DNA from: Erysipelotrichaceae bacterium
GTDB lineage: Bacteria; Bacillota_I; Bacilli_A; Erysipelotrichales; Erysipelotrichaceae
Assembly (NCBI GenBank): GCA_017432895.1
Contig: JAFRIG010000017.1
Span: 1-64,000 of the forward strand
Reading direction: 5' to 3'
Length of the DNA: 64,000 bases
Shown here one piece after another: positions 34,400 through 44,137 of this stretch (position 1 is its first letter; each line of letters starts with the position of its first letter). The notes under the pieces are model-generated. The model was not told the DNA's origin and ran no database searches. It saw only the letters and a list, made by a program, of their open reading frames with translations. The translations under genes were made by a program, and so were the position numbers.

Positions 34400-36107
34400 C
34401 TATCTCCGTTTCCGGGATCAAAAGCTCGATACGGGCTCCGCCCTCTTCTTTATTGGAGATCCTCAGCAGATCGTCCCGCTGATAGATCAGATTAAGTGAA
34501 TAACGCACATTGGTCAAACCCAGATGTTCCTTGGTGAACGGGTCATCGGCTTCGGCACTGATCAGCTTTTCCATCGCTTCCTTGGAGAAACCCGGACCGT
34601 TGTCTTCTTCGATCAGCCTGATCCCCTTGAAGCCTTCTTCTTCATAGTATTCGCCGCTTATCGACATATACATCGTATTGACCAGAGTCATCGCATGTTT
34701 GAAGGAATTCTCCACCAGCGAAAACAGGATCAGATATGGTATCTGCTCCTCCAGCATCTCCGTCGGACAGTCCCAGGTGAACTCGATGCTGTTGGGGAAA
34801 CGGATCTTCTGCATCGAAACGTAGCTTTCAATGTTCTTGAGCTCATCACCCAAAGAAGTCCAGTCCTTGGCCTTGTACATCATATAGCGGGTAAAAGAAG
34901 CGAAAGCGGCAATATAACGGCGGATATCCTCCGGCTTGCCGGTATAAGTCATATTGTTGATGGTGTTGATCGCATTAAGGAAGGTATGGGGCTTGACCTG
35001 GGCTCTTAACATCTTCAGCTGATTCTGCTGCCTCTTGATCTGGGCGTCGTAGGTCTCGATGGTCAGGTTCTGGATCTGATCGCTCATCTGATTGAAAGAG
35101 GAATACAGTTCTTCAAATTCGCTGCTGCCCGCATCGGCGGCATTGAGCTTGTATTCGAAGTCACCTTGTGAAAGCCTGTCATCGGCTTTTACCAGTTCGC
35201 TGATCGGCCCTTTGACCTTCTTATTGATCATCCTGATCGACAGAAAGACCAGGAAAACGCACAAAGCCGAGTCGGCGATCATAAAGATCGAAACCAGACG
35301 CCAGGGTATACTGATGCCATCGCTCTTGCGGATAAAGACCGTTTCCGCATTGGCGAACTGCTGCTTATTGACCGAGATCGCATAGGACTTGTTCATATAG
35401 GAAGCACCTTTATCCGCTATGATGTGCTCACTTAAAGAAGGATCGCCCTGACATAAGACATAGCCTTCCGGACTTTTGATCAGACAGGTATCCCCATCGA
35501 TATTGTCGAAAGACCCGTTCAGACTGTAGATCCGACAATCGCTCATGGCGCCGATGATGTATTTGCCCAGTTTTACCGCTTTATAGTAATAACCCGCATC
35601 CAGGACATCTACGACCTCAAAGACCCGATTGCCGATGGAAGAAAAATGATCCAGACAATACTGCTGGGCAAAGAGTTTGATCGCTACATCGATGGGCCTG
35701 GGCAAGGCATTGTTACTGTAATAGAGATAAAGATCGCTTTCCGTATCGACGACAAATAGCACGGACATGTCATCCGAAGTCATCATTGTGAGTTCGGCAT
35801 CATCCTGTATCTCCCCTCTGACATCGATACTCATGGGATCGGAACCGCTTCTGACTTCGCTCTTGCGGTAGATCGTGGCACTCAGATCATAGACACGCTC
35901 GTATATGGCGTTCAAACGACGGTCGATCTCGTTGGTCCAGTTGGTCGAGACGCTGTCCACTGAACTTAAAATACTCTGCTGATAGAAGGTGTTGTAGGTC
36001 GAAGACATCGCGATGAAAAAAAGCAGCGATGTGACCAGGACCCCGGAAAGCAGGATGATGACTTTTCTGATAAAAGAATTGGAATTTCTCATTTCACTTA
36101 TCTTCAT
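34377..36107 (-). CDS. Sensor histidine kinase, YesM family
   Basis: Two membrane segments (near residues 15-35 and 275-295) flank a sensing domain of about 240 residues, followed by a HAMP-like linker (KADDRLSQGDFEYKLN), a His_kinase domain with KPHTFLNAINTINN as phosphoacceptor site, and an ATP-binding domain with ENSFKHA and EEDNGPGFSKEA. This is the YesM plan. Several ATG codons precede the membrane helix (36122, 36107, 36092) and none has a clear ribosome site. A TATAAT between the first two makes 36107 or 36092 more likely than 36122. Works with the overlapping YesN-type regulator. Confidence 0.9.
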   Translation of the reverse strand: MKISEMRNSNSFIRKVIILLSGVLVTSLLFFIAMSSTYNTFYQQSILSSVDSVSTNWTNEIDRRLNAIYERVYDLSATIYRKSEVRSGSDPMSIDVRGEIQDDAELTMMTSDDMSVLFVVDTESDLYLYYSNNALPRPIDVAIKLFAQQYCLDHFSSIGNRVFEVVDVLDAGYYYKAVKLGKYIIGAMSDCRIYSLNGSFDNIDGDTCLIKSPEGYVLCQGDPSLSEHIIADKGASYMNKSYAISVNKQQFANAETVFIRKSDGISIPWRLVSIFMIADSALCVFLVFLSIRMINKKVKGPISELVKADDRLSQGDFEYKLNAADAGSSEFEELYSSFNQMSDQIQNLTIETYDAQIKRQQNQLKMLRAQVKPHTFLNAINTINNMTYTGKPEDIRRYIAAFASFTRYMMYKAKDWTSLGDELKNIESYVSMQKIRFPNSIEFTWDCPTEMLEEQIPYLILFSLVENSFKHAMTLVNTMYMSISGEYYEEEGFKGIRLIEEDNGPGFSKEAMEKLISAEADDPFTKEHLGLTNVRYSLNLIYQRDDLLRISNKEEGGARIELLIPETEIDDEITGM

Positions 36108-36120
36108 TATATTACAGAAC

Positions 36121-36160
36121 AAAAAAATAAAACGAAACGGACGGCTTAACCGTCCGTTTC
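36121..36160 (-). terminator. Terminator between the SBP and sensor genes
   Basis: GAAACGGACGG (36134-36144) and CCGTCCGTTTC (36150-36160) form an 11-base stem. On the minus strand GTTTTATTTTTTT follows. It would give a short abundant SBP transcript and lower readthrough into the kinase, regulator and permease genes. Confidence 0.9.
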
Positions 36161-36186
36161 ATGATCTGATTTTTTAAGCCTTCACA

Positions 36187-37671
36187 TTAGCCTTTCAGCC
36201 ATTCGTCAGCCTGAGCCTGGTAGTCGGCAACGATCTTGTCGATACCGGCATCTTTGAGAGCCTGCAGGAATTCAGGATACTTCTCTTCCGGATTGACATC
36301 GCCATACAGCAGAACATTGCTGTACTGTTCGACGACGTTGGAAACAGCCGTAACTTCGTTCATGACATTGGTCGTGTTGGGAATGAAACCGTATAGAGGA
36401 GGTATGGAAGCCTTTTCGAAGAGGATCTTGCCATATTCGCCGTTTGAACCGGTCTCGTTGCCTGATTCGAACTCGAGGAAGTAATCGAAGCCGTTACCGA
36501 TCATACCGCAGGAGTACATGCAGTTGTAAGGGATCGAGTTGAAGTCCAGACCATCCGGATATCTGACCTTGGTATGATCTTCATTCCAGACATAGTCCTG
36601 ACCCTCGGCACCGTAAATGACGGTATCCCAGACGAACTGATCGGTGTAAAGCAGGTTGATGAACTTCGCAGCCTTGTCAGGATTCTTGCAGTAGTGAGCG
36701 ATACCGATACCTAAAGTATCCGTTGCCAGATCATCGATAGCGATGGTCTGAGCACCGAAGTTGGCACCGTAGGTGTTGGTCGTTGAGAACATGTAAGCGA
36801 TGGAATCGCAGTCATTGGAGTGACCCATGATAACGCCCTTTGAAGAACCGCCCATGACGACCGCGTCATGCGATAAGGTGTTGGCGGAACCTTCCGGATC
36901 GGCATAACCCTTCTGACGGAATTCATAAGCTTTCTGGATAGCCTCTTTGAAAGCATCGGTCTCATAGTAGTTGTATAACGTCGTGTCATTACCGACTGTC
37001 GCCGTATAAGTACCTACTTGCGAAGTATGCGTCTTGGACTGGAGAATTCTGTCAAACTGGTTGCAGTAGACCAAGAAGTGCTCATCAGGATAAGCAACCT
37101 TCAGTTCAGCCAGGCACTCTTCCAGAGTGTCGAGGTCGTTGACCTTGGTCACATCAACACCGGCCGCATCGACCATATCCTTGTTGTAGATGAACTTCCA
37201 GTCAAGAACGGTGCCGAAGTAACGAGGCATCATATAAGTCTGACCGGAAACTCTGCCGTTGCCCATGATCGGCTTGATCATGTCGTAAGCACCCTTGAGT
37301 TCGTTGTTCAGATAATCATCCAACGGAAGGATGTAACCCTGATTAGCCCAGTCGGAAACGGAGAATACCTGTACAACATCCGGTGCATCTTCACCGCCGC
37401 TGGCCAGTTCCATCGGGATCTTCTGGAAATAGTCACCGATAGCCGTGATAACCAGATGGACCTTGAAATCCTCGTTCAGAGTATTCAGCAGATAGTCATT
37501 AAGCGCATCTTCGACCTTCTGAGTTGCTTCTAAAGAAGGAACGATAAACAGCGTTGACATATCCATCGTGATCGTAGGAATCTCTTCACTGCCGCCTTCC
37601 TCTTTGCTGCCGCAGCCGGCCACAGAGAAAAGCATAAGGACTGTCAATAAAAGAACGATTAGTTTTTTCAT
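36187..37671 (-). CDS. Extracellular sugar-binding lipoprotein, LplA/YtcQ type
   Basis: Substrate-binding protein of the importer, 494 residues. The signal peptide ends in the lipobox FSVAGC, so Cys-20 would be lipidated and the protein tethered outside the membrane. The mature part begins with a Gly/Glu linker. The domain pattern (VVQVFSVSDWANQGYILPLD near residue 95, QTYMMPRYFGTVLDWKFIYN near 140, PPLYGFIPNT near 425) fits the large CUT1 binding proteins. AAGGAGG precedes the ATG. It is the first gene of the Yes-like operon and has its own terminator. Bases 37672-37885 separate it from the divergent esterase genes and hold the promoters. Confidence 0.93.
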   Translation of the reverse strand: MKKLIVLLLTVLMLFSVAGCGSKEEGGSEEIPTITMDMSTLFIVPSLEATQKVEDALNDYLLNTLNEDFKVHLVITAIGDYFQKIPMELASGGEDAPDVVQVFSVSDWANQGYILPLDDYLNNELKGAYDMIKPIMGNGRVSGQTYMMPRYFGTVLDWKFIYNKDMVDAAGVDVTKVNDLDTLEECLAELKVAYPDEHFLVYCNQFDRILQSKTHTSQVGTYTATVGNDTTLYNYYETDAFKEAIQKAYEFRQKGYADPEGSANTLSHDAVVMGGSSKGVIMGHSNDCDSIAYMFSTTNTYGANFGAQTIAIDDLATDTLGIGIAHYCKNPDKAAKFINLLYTDQFVWDTVIYGAEGQDYVWNEDHTKVRYPDGLDFNSIPYNCMYSCGMIGNGFDYFLEFESGNETGSNGEYGKILFEKASIPPLYGFIPNTTNVMNEVTAVSNVVEQYSNVLLYGDVNPEEKYPEFLQALKDAGIDKIVADYQAQADEWLKG

Positions 37672-37885
37672 TTAAAAAGCCTCCTTGATAGTTCTTTGTA
37701 AATTCATTTAATCATGTCAGGTATAGTGATTGCTTTCAAAAAAAATCACTGGTATTTCAAAATTCCATCCGCCTGGTTTATTTTTTCACAAATCAAAATT
37801 GAAACTCGAAAGATGAATGCACATTTTTAATATCATCATTTCAAAGTCCAACCTACAATGAAATTAAAATTCAGGAGGTTTTATA

Positions 37886-38695
37886 ATGTCCACACATTAT
37901 GTCAAGTTCCGCAGCAACGCCCTTGGCCGCAACGGTGAATTCTACATCCACCTAGCCGAGAAGAACCTGCCCCCGTTTATGATCAAAGACAATCCCTATT
38001 ACAAACGCAAAGCCAAGACGCTGATCCTGCTGCATGGCTATTCGGGCGATTGCGACGACTGGCTCTACCATACGCCGGCTGCCGAATTTTCCATGAAATA
38101 CAACCTCAATATCGTCATGCCCTCAGGCGGCGTCAGTTTCTATGTCGACAAGAAAGCCACCGGCCATAAGTATTGCCAGTTCATCGGCGAAGACCTCATC
38201 AATTATTTAAGAGACACCTTCAACATCGCCAAAACGAAGAACGACACCTTCATCGGCGGCAACTCCATGGGCGGCTTCGGCGCCTTGCATACCGCCTTGA
38301 CCTATCCCGAGACTTTCGGCGGCGTCATGGCCTTATCTTCGGCGCTGATCATCTACGATCTGCACAAGATGAAAAAAGATATGCCCGATCCCGTCATGGC
38401 CAACTATGAATACTATGTCGATACCTTCGGTGATCTAAGGAAAGCGAGAAATTCCGCCCATGATCCGGAATGGCTGTTCAAGAAAAACGTTGAAAATAAA
38501 GTGGCCAATCCCAGGATCTACATGGCCTGCGGCAGCGAAGACTTCTTACTTGAACCCAATCACAAATTCCGCGACTTCCTCAAGAAACAGGATGCCGACT
38601 TCTGCTACAGCGAAGGACCCGGTGTCCACGACTGGAGTTTCTGGATCCCGCACGCCTACGAAGGCATTGAATATCTGCTGAATAAAAAGAAATAA
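37886..38695 (+). CDS. Esterase D/acetylesterase-like hydrolase
   Basis: A 269-residue cytoplasmic esterase of the S-formylglutathione hydrolase/EstA fold. TLILLHGYSGDCDDW near residue 46 forms the oxyanion region, FIGGNSMGGFGALHTALTYP near 126 carries the nucleophile Ser, and the C-terminal GPGVHDWSFW near 247 supplies the His. Family members such as lactococcal EstA hydrolyse short-chain acyl esters. A CAGGAGG site sets the start. It opens a three-gene plus-strand operon divergent from the sugar-uptake operon. Confidence 0.9.
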   Translation: MSTHYVKFRSNALGRNGEFYIHLAEKNLPPFMIKDNPYYKRKAKTLILLHGYSGDCDDWLYHTPAAEFSMKYNLNIVMPSGGVSFYVDKKATGHKYCQFIGEDLINYLRDTFNIAKTKNDTFIGGNSMGGFGALHTALTYPETFGGVMALSSALIIYDLHKMKKDMPDPVMANYEYYVDTFGDLRKARNSAHDPEWLFKKNVENKVANPRIYMACGSEDFLLEPNHKFRDFLKKQDADFCYSEGPGVHDWSFWIPHAYEGIEYLLNKKK

Positions 38696-38710
38696 GAAAG
38701 AGGTGATCAC

Positions 38711-40312
38711 ATGACCAATTTTGAAAACGCAAAGATCCAAGTCAAACAGGGCTGGCTGCAAGGCTACATCGAAGAAAACGTCAAGATCTTCAAAGGCATC
38801 CCCTATGCCGCTGCGCCAGTCGGTGCCCTGCGCTTTAAACAGCCGCAGGATCCCGAAAGATGGAGAGGCGTGCGCAAAGCCACCCAATACTCGGCAGCCG
38901 CCATCCAGCACGTGATGGCTCAGGAAGACATGCCTGCCAACGTCCATGGCGTTCCACAGTTTATGGCACCTTCCCAATATGAAGAAGACTGCCTGTACCT
39001 CAACGTCTGGACGCCAGCCAAGAGTGCGGAAGACAAACTTCCGGTCTTCATCTGGATCCATGGCGGCGGTATGGTCGCCGGCAGCGGCTGCGAAGTAGTC
39101 TGCGACGGTATCGGCTTCGCCAAAAGGAAAGATGTCGTCGTCGTGACCATCAACTACCGTCTGGGCTTCTTCGGCTTCTTCGCTCATCCGGAACTCACGG
39201 CTGAGACCGGCGGAACTTCCGGCAACTACGCTCTCTACGATATGCGCAAAGCCTGCCTCTGGGTCAAAGAAAACATCGCCGCCTTTGGTGGCGATCCCGA
39301 TCGCATCACGGTCGCCGGCCAGTCGGGCGGTGCCGCCGGAACGGGTGCTTTACATGCCTCACCGTTGATGAAAGGCATTATCCAGCGTGTCTCCATCGAA
39401 TCAGGACCGATCTACTGGGGCTTCATGCAGCCCGGTCCCCGCAAGAACATGGAAGACCTCGGTGTCGAATATATGAACTACATCGGCTGCAAGTCCATTG
39501 AAGAATTAAGGACCAAGGATGCCTGGGAACTCTTCGACAAATACGAGGAATTCCAGAGATCCAAGGGTGTCGGACCGATGGGCTTTGGCTTCACCTTCTG
39601 TGTCGATGGCGAATTCCTTCCTAAACCTTACTCCGAGATCATGGACAATGGCGAATTCAACGACTTCGATGTCCTGATGGGCTCCTGTGCCCAGGAATTC
39701 CCGGCCGTCAAAGCGGATGAATACTCGGTTGAAAAATTCCATGCCTACCTGGAAGAAGCCTTCAGCGACAACGTCGAAAACATGAAGAGATGGTATCCGG
39801 CAAATAACGGCATCGAAGCCGCCAAGCAGGTCTCGACCATCGCTTCCGATATCATGTTGCTGGGTTCAGCCAAACTGGGTGAACTGGTCGCCAAAAAAGG
39901 CGTCAATCAAGCCTATATCTGGCTCATGTCCAAGGAAAACGAGACGCAAAGAGGCCACAATGACGGTTCACCGCACTGTGCTGAAATGCCATATGTCTTT
40001 GGCAGAGTAGACCATGGCGAAAGAAATCCGTTCTTCCCCTATCACTGGGTAGGAGCCGACTACGACTTCATGGAACTCATTCAGGGTTACTGGTACAGCT
40101 TTGCCGCAACAGGCGATCCCAATGGTGAGCAAAGGCCTGAATGGAAGAAATACGCCGACAAGTTCGACATCATCAATCTGAACAACGCTTCAGCTATGAT
40201 GCCTAAAGAGCAGCAGGAAAAGTATCATTACTTCTACGAAAAACTGCTGAGCAACAACTACCACGTTTCACTCTTCGGACCGGCCCGTTTCACGCCAAAA
40301 GAAAATGGATAA
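38711..40312 (+). CDS. Type-B carboxylesterase
   Basis: A 533-residue serine esterase. FKGIPYAAAPVGALRF near residue 27 is the family opening, EEDCLYLNVWTPA near 93 and WIHGGGMVAGSG near 115 form the oxyanion hole, and VAGQSGGAAGTGALHAS near 195 carries the nucleophile Ser. The acid residue is expected near SCAQEFPAV (about 320) and the His near GSPHCAEMPYVF (about 420). It is paralogous in architecture to the carboxylesterase at 24548 but clearly different in sequence. No signal peptide. It follows the esterase gene by 15 bases with an AGAGGTG site. Confidence 0.93.
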   Translation: MTNFENAKIQVKQGWLQGYIEENVKIFKGIPYAAAPVGALRFKQPQDPERWRGVRKATQYSAAAIQHVMAQEDMPANVHGVPQFMAPSQYEEDCLYLNVWTPAKSAEDKLPVFIWIHGGGMVAGSGCEVVCDGIGFAKRKDVVVVTINYRLGFFGFFAHPELTAETGGTSGNYALYDMRKACLWVKENIAAFGGDPDRITVAGQSGGAAGTGALHASPLMKGIIQRVSIESGPIYWGFMQPGPRKNMEDLGVEYMNYIGCKSIEELRTKDAWELFDKYEEFQRSKGVGPMGFGFTFCVDGEFLPKPYSEIMDNGEFNDFDVLMGSCAQEFPAVKADEYSVEKFHAYLEEAFSDNVENMKRWYPANNGIEAAKQVSTIASDIMLLGSAKLGELVAKKGVNQAYIWLMSKENETQRGHNDGSPHCAEMPYVFGRVDHGERNPFFPYHWVGADYDFMELIQGYWYSFAATGDPNGEQRPEWKKYADKFDIINLNNASAMMPKEQQEKYHYFYEKLLSNNYHVSLFGPARFTPKENG

Positions 40313-40721
40313 TAAAGCCTTCCTTGAAATACATATCGATATCGCCGAAAGTGGTCTAAAGATGGAGACCCCGATCGGCGAAGTATCGATGATCCCTTTT
40401 GCCGGAACGGTGGATTGTGAACTGTTTAAAGGCATCGTGGAACCCTGGGGTGTCGACACGCAGATCGTCGATACCTCCAATATCCGTCATCTTTCCGCCC
40501 GCTATGTGCTGACCGGCAAAGATAAGGAAGGAAACGATTGCCACATCTACATCGAAAATAACGGCTGGATGGAAAACAAACCATCAATGCAGTTTAAAAC
40601 GGTGCCGACTTTCATGACTGACTCGCCGCTATTAGCCGCTTTCCTGCATCGAAACTGCTTCTATGGCACCGGGACGGTGGAAAAAGACGGATTGTGGATC
40701 AGGTTCTACGAACTGGTTTAA
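40305..40721 (+). CDS. DUF3237 family protein
   Basis: A 138-residue small beta-barrel-type protein. The pattern MIPFAGTVDCELFKGIV near residue 26, DTSNIRHLSARYVLTG near 55, and the ending GTGTVEKDGLWIRFYEL matches the DUF3237 group, whose role is unknown although members often sit near esterases and catabolic genes. It overlaps the carboxylesterase stop by eight bases, so the two are co-translated, and it may act as an accessory or an unrecognised small enzyme in the same pathway. Confidence 0.75.
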   Translation: MDNKAFLEIHIDIAESGLKMETPIGEVSMIPFAGTVDCELFKGIVEPWGVDTQIVDTSNIRHLSARYVLTGKDKEGNDCHIYIENNGWMENKPSMQFKTVPTFMTDSPLLAAFLHRNCFYGTGTVEKDGLWIRFYELV

Positions 40722-40734
40722 AAGAAAAGACAAA

Positions 40735-40782
40735 AAAACAAAAGAAAAGGCAAGCGGATCAGTCGATCCGCTTGCTTTTGAT
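40735..40782. terminator. Bidirectional terminator between convergent esterase operons
   Basis: GCAAGCGGATC (40750-40760) and GATCCGCTTGC (40765-40775) are a perfect 11-base stem around AGTC. TTTTGATT follows on the plus strand, and an A-rich run (40722-40749) gives U-rich RNA on the minus strand. The stop codon of the minus-strand hydrolase lies in the loop. Confidence 0.92.
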
Positions 40783-42450
40783 TAGAACTCTTCGATCCTT
40801 GTGGATCTGTATCTCGCCATTCTCATTTCGATAGAATTTCTTCACGAAACTGTAGGCGAAACGATTGGTGAAAGGCCTGATCTCATGGGCGTGTTTGGAG
40901 ATCGCCAGCAGGCAGGTGTAGCAGTTGCCGTCTTGCGAATCATAGTAATGGGCAAAGTAGGTGCTTTCAGGGAACATTTCATCATGTAAGATGTCCACCC
41001 GATCGCCCTTGATCCCCACATAGGGATCGGCCCAGTTTTCTTTATCCTCAAAATCAAGTTGAAAATCCGTATTCAGCTGATTGACCTGCGCCACATACTT
41101 GAGCCTATCGATGCCCCGTGGGTTATGACAAGGCAGTTCCGGCAGAGGTGAAGCGATACCGCCGACATAGAATAACGGCACCAGCACATCCTGATTGTAA
41201 TCCGGGGTCTTGGTAAAGAAGCAGTTGTTGCCCGGCGTATCGATCGCATCCATCGGCAGCAGAGCCGCAAAACGCTGCGGCAGCTGTTCATAGAGATCCC
41301 AGCTCTTGATGCCACCCATCGAGAAGCCCGTCGCATAGATCCGCGATTCATCGATGGCATATTCCTCACACAGATGATCGATAAGCGAACCGACCTCTTT
41401 GGCTGAAACGTTCATATGCATCTCGACAGCCACCGTGATGAAACCTTCTTCCTGACCGATCTGTGGCCATTCGGCCAGCGAAGCCGTCGCCAGGGCACAA
41501 TCCCCGCCGCCATGGAATACCAGCATCAAAGGATGCTTCTCATTGACCACATCGAGATCCTTGTCGTAGAAAGTGACATAGCCGACTTTATGTTCCTTGG
41601 TCCGCATGAAACGCAATCCTCTAACAAAAGTCGCATTGTCTTCCGAGATCGGCACCATCACCTCTTCCGGTTTGCAGATGATGCCTTCGGTCTCGTAGTT
41701 GTAGGCCTTCATGATCCGGCCCACCCAGCGACGATACTGACCGGTATATTCCTGGAAATCCCGATGCAGGTCGAGATCATCTCTGATAAGGACATCACCG
41801 CACAGCGCTTTTAATAAGGCGTTTTGTTCCTCGCTGTTTCCAATGGAGACCACATGGATATCATTGGTCTCGGGTTTAGGCATGATCGTTAGATCCTTCA
41901 AAGTCACACAGACCATGGTCTGATCGGCCATACCCAGATCGCCCATCAATGACTTTCCATTGACCTTTCTTAGATAATACTTCGCAAGATAATCGGCACC
42001 GCTGCCAAAGCCATAGGCATACATCCTGACGCAGGAACCCAGGATGTTATAAGAAACTTCATCGGGCCTGCTATCATCCTTCATGATCGCCAGGCCATCC
42101 CGGAAATTCATCTGGGCGATGCCTAAATGTTTACATACCGTTTCATAGGCACCGGCTTCTTCTTCATTCCAGTCCTCCCCTAGCGGATTGACCAGGATGA
42201 TGCCCATCCCGTTTTCTTCCGCAACCTTCCTTAAGCCGCTTTCTTCCGCCAGTCTGCCCAGACCCACGAAATCCGTCTTCTTATCCGGGAAGCACAGCAG
42301 AGTCGGTCCCGTAAAACCGTAGTTGATCAGGTTGGACTTCACTTCATTGGCCGGCTGCAGGAAAAGAATGGTCCTTCCCTCGTCATTGAACTCATAATAG
42401 ATATCACCGTTTGCCAGGGTGATCATTTTTCTGATCCGCTCAAAAGCCAT
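40759..42450 (-). CDS. Large two-part alpha/beta hydrolase (poly(3-hydroxybutyrate)-depolymerase-like)
   Basis: A 563-residue protein. The N-terminal half (to about residue 290) is a degenerate or beta-rich region with a possible inactive hydrolase fold (YAYGFGSGADYLAKYY near 150). The C-terminal half is a clear hydrolase: LMLVFHGGGDCALA near 305, IYATGFSMGGIKSWDL near 365 with the nucleophile Ser, and KHAHEIRPFTNRF near 520 with the likely His. The type resembles esterase/PHB-depolymerase proteins that also include feruloyl and acetylxylan esterases. No signal peptide. An AGGAGGG site fixes the start. It follows the GH13_18 gene by nine bases. Confidence 0.8.
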   Translation of the reverse strand: MAFERIRKMITLANGDIYYEFNDEGRTILFLQPANEVKSNLINYGFTGPTLLCFPDKKTDFVGLGRLAEESGLRKVAEENGMGIILVNPLGEDWNEEEAGAYETVCKHLGIAQMNFRDGLAIMKDDSRPDEVSYNILGSCVRMYAYGFGSGADYLAKYYLRKVNGKSLMGDLGMADQTMVCVTLKDLTIMPKPETNDIHVVSIGNSEEQNALLKALCGDVLIRDDLDLHRDFQEYTGQYRRWVGRIMKAYNYETEGIICKPEEVMVPISEDNATFVRGLRFMRTKEHKVGYVTFYDKDLDVVNEKHPLMLVFHGGGDCALATASLAEWPQIGQEEGFITVAVEMHMNVSAKEVGSLIDHLCEEYAIDESRIYATGFSMGGIKSWDLYEQLPQRFAALLPMDAIDTPGNNCFFTKTPDYNQDVLVPLFYVGGIASPLPELPCHNPRGIDRLKYVAQVNQLNTDFQLDFEDKENWADPYVGIKGDRVDILHDEMFPESTYFAHYYDSQDGNCYTCLLAISKHAHEIRPFTNRFAYSFVKKFYRNENGEIQIHKDRRVLIKSKRID

Positions 42451-42459
42451 AAAGCCCTC

Positions 42460-44127
42460 CTAGTAATTCTCAATGATGTTGTAGGTCTCTTTGTTGAAAT
42501 CGACCTCAAGTTTTATGCTGCCTTTGGCATTGTTCCAGCTGATCTCCAGCAGTGATTCATTGCATTCGACGCTGATATCGGCATCCTCACTGAAGACCGG
42601 ACAGGTATTGCGCAGCCTCAGCAGTTCCAGCTGCTTAGCAACCACGTCTTTCTTTAACAGTTCTTCCGCTTGCGATAAAGACAGGTTGGATCTGTTGATC
42701 TCCTTGTGACCGCCTACTCCGGCTCTGGCCATGGCTTCATAGTCATTCTTACCGGCGAAGAGATCCAGATACCAGATCTGCGGTTTGCCCGGCATGAACA
42801 ATTGAATCGCTCTTGCCATCAGCATCCGCTGATCGCTTTCACCTAAAGCGGAATAGTAGGTCGCATTCACCTGATAGTAGACGTTCTTGGCTCCATGCAG
42901 ATCCTTGACGTAACCGCCTCTGGCTACGACCGCATCGATGAGATTCTGGATATCCTCTTCCGGCAACAGACCTTTTAGATCCAAAAGCGGAATGCCGTCA
43001 TGACAGCCTAACATGTTGACCGTTTTGATATTTTCATTTATGATCTCATCCGCCCACTTCTTCAGATAGGTGCCGTTTCTTCTTAAGAAGGCATCGATCA
43101 TCAGACCCGGCAGGAAGAAGTCGTAGACCATGTAACCTTTATCGGCCAGCAGCTTATAAGTCTTCTCGCCATAGGAAGCGTGGATCTCCGGCAGCAGCGT
43201 CAAGCCATATTGGGAAGCGATCTCTTCGATCTTGCCCAGAAGATCCCAGGTACCAGGATCATTGAGGAAGTTACGTTCACCGACTTCCTTTGGTGCATAG
43301 GCGAAAGCGTCCAGTCTAACGATCGCCACACCATAGTCGGAAAGTTTCTTCAAAGTATCCCGATAGTAGTCCCAGACTAAAGGTGACTTGATATTGAGGT
43401 CCATCTGACCCAGATAGGAACGATGAGCGTTCAGATAATCTTTGACCACCGTATCGTATTTTGCCCACCTGCCCAGATCGATCTCAGCCAGGCTCTTCTT
43501 CTCTTCAAGGACCTTATTGACGATCTTAGAAATCGCAACGGCCGTCTCATATTGCAAGCCTTGCTCTTTGACTAAAGCCAAAGGATCGATCGGATTATAG
43601 ATGACTTCCTGATAGAAGGTGTTCCAGTAAGGAACGTCTCGGCCGTCAGGGAAACGTACCATCAGGATCGGCAAACCGGCCTTGCGGAAAAACATATCCT
43701 TGATATATTTCTCATCAGGCTGGATATAGCCGCCCTCGCTCATTTCGCCACAACCTTCCCAGAACTTGTTCCAGTCGATGAAGAAATCGCGATACTTGGA
43801 CTCATCGCCGTTTTTGATGATGTCCTGGAACTGCTTGGACAAAACGGAGATGTGGTTGAGGATGAAGTCCATCATCAGGTCGATATTGAGATCGTGCAGA
43901 TCTTCGATATCTTTTGGATCGGCCAGGGTCTCGGAGATCTCGTAATCGATCAAAGAAAAACCGCGGTCAAGATCGGTATTGAAAACACTGGGCAGGATAT
44001 AGAAGGAACGGAAAGTGTCCTTGAATTCCTTTCTTTTGAGTAAAGAGACGATATCCTCCAGGCGTCCGCCGACACTGTCGGGATACGCATTAAGTAAGGT
44101 GCCCAGACTCATTTTTTTCCGGCTCAT
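42460..44127 (-). CDS. GH13_18 glycoside phosphorylase (sucrose phosphorylase family)
   Basis: Predicted to phosphorolyse an alpha-glucoside to glucose 1-phosphate. About 555 residues; the start at 44127 follows AAAGGAGG, whereas an upstream in-frame extension does not look coding. The fold is that of sucrose phosphorylases: NIDLMMDFILNHISVLSKQF near residue 80, the nucleophile in IVRLDAFAYAPKE near 270, the acid/base in LLPEIHASYGE near 310, and the third acid in MLGCHDGIPLLDLKGLL near 380. GH13_18 also includes sucrose-6-phosphate, glucosylglycerol and glucosylglycerate phosphorylases, so the acceptor part is open. It is the only glycan-cleaving enzyme in the esterase locus. Confidence 0.88.
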   Translation of the reverse strand: MSRKKMSLGTLLNAYPDSVGGRLEDIVSLLKRKEFKDTFRSFYILPSVFNTDLDRGFSLIDYEISETLADPKDIEDLHDLNIDLMMDFILNHISVLSKQFQDIIKNGDESKYRDFFIDWNKFWEGCGEMSEGGYIQPDEKYIKDMFFRKAGLPILMVRFPDGRDVPYWNTFYQEVIYNPIDPLALVKEQGLQYETAVAISKIVNKVLEEKKSLAEIDLGRWAKYDTVVKDYLNAHRSYLGQMDLNIKSPLVWDYYRDTLKKLSDYGVAIVRLDAFAYAPKEVGERNFLNDPGTWDLLGKIEEIASQYGLTLLPEIHASYGEKTYKLLADKGYMVYDFFLPGLMIDAFLRRNGTYLKKWADEIINENIKTVNMLGCHDGIPLLDLKGLLPEEDIQNLIDAVVARGGYVKDLHGAKNVYYQVNATYYSALGESDQRMLMARAIQLFMPGKPQIWYLDLFAGKNDYEAMARAGVGGHKEINRSNLSLSQAEELLKKDVVAKQLELLRLRNTCPVFSEDADISVECNESLLEISWNNAKGSIKLEVDFNKETYNIIENY

Positions 44128-44137
44128 TTTTCCTCCT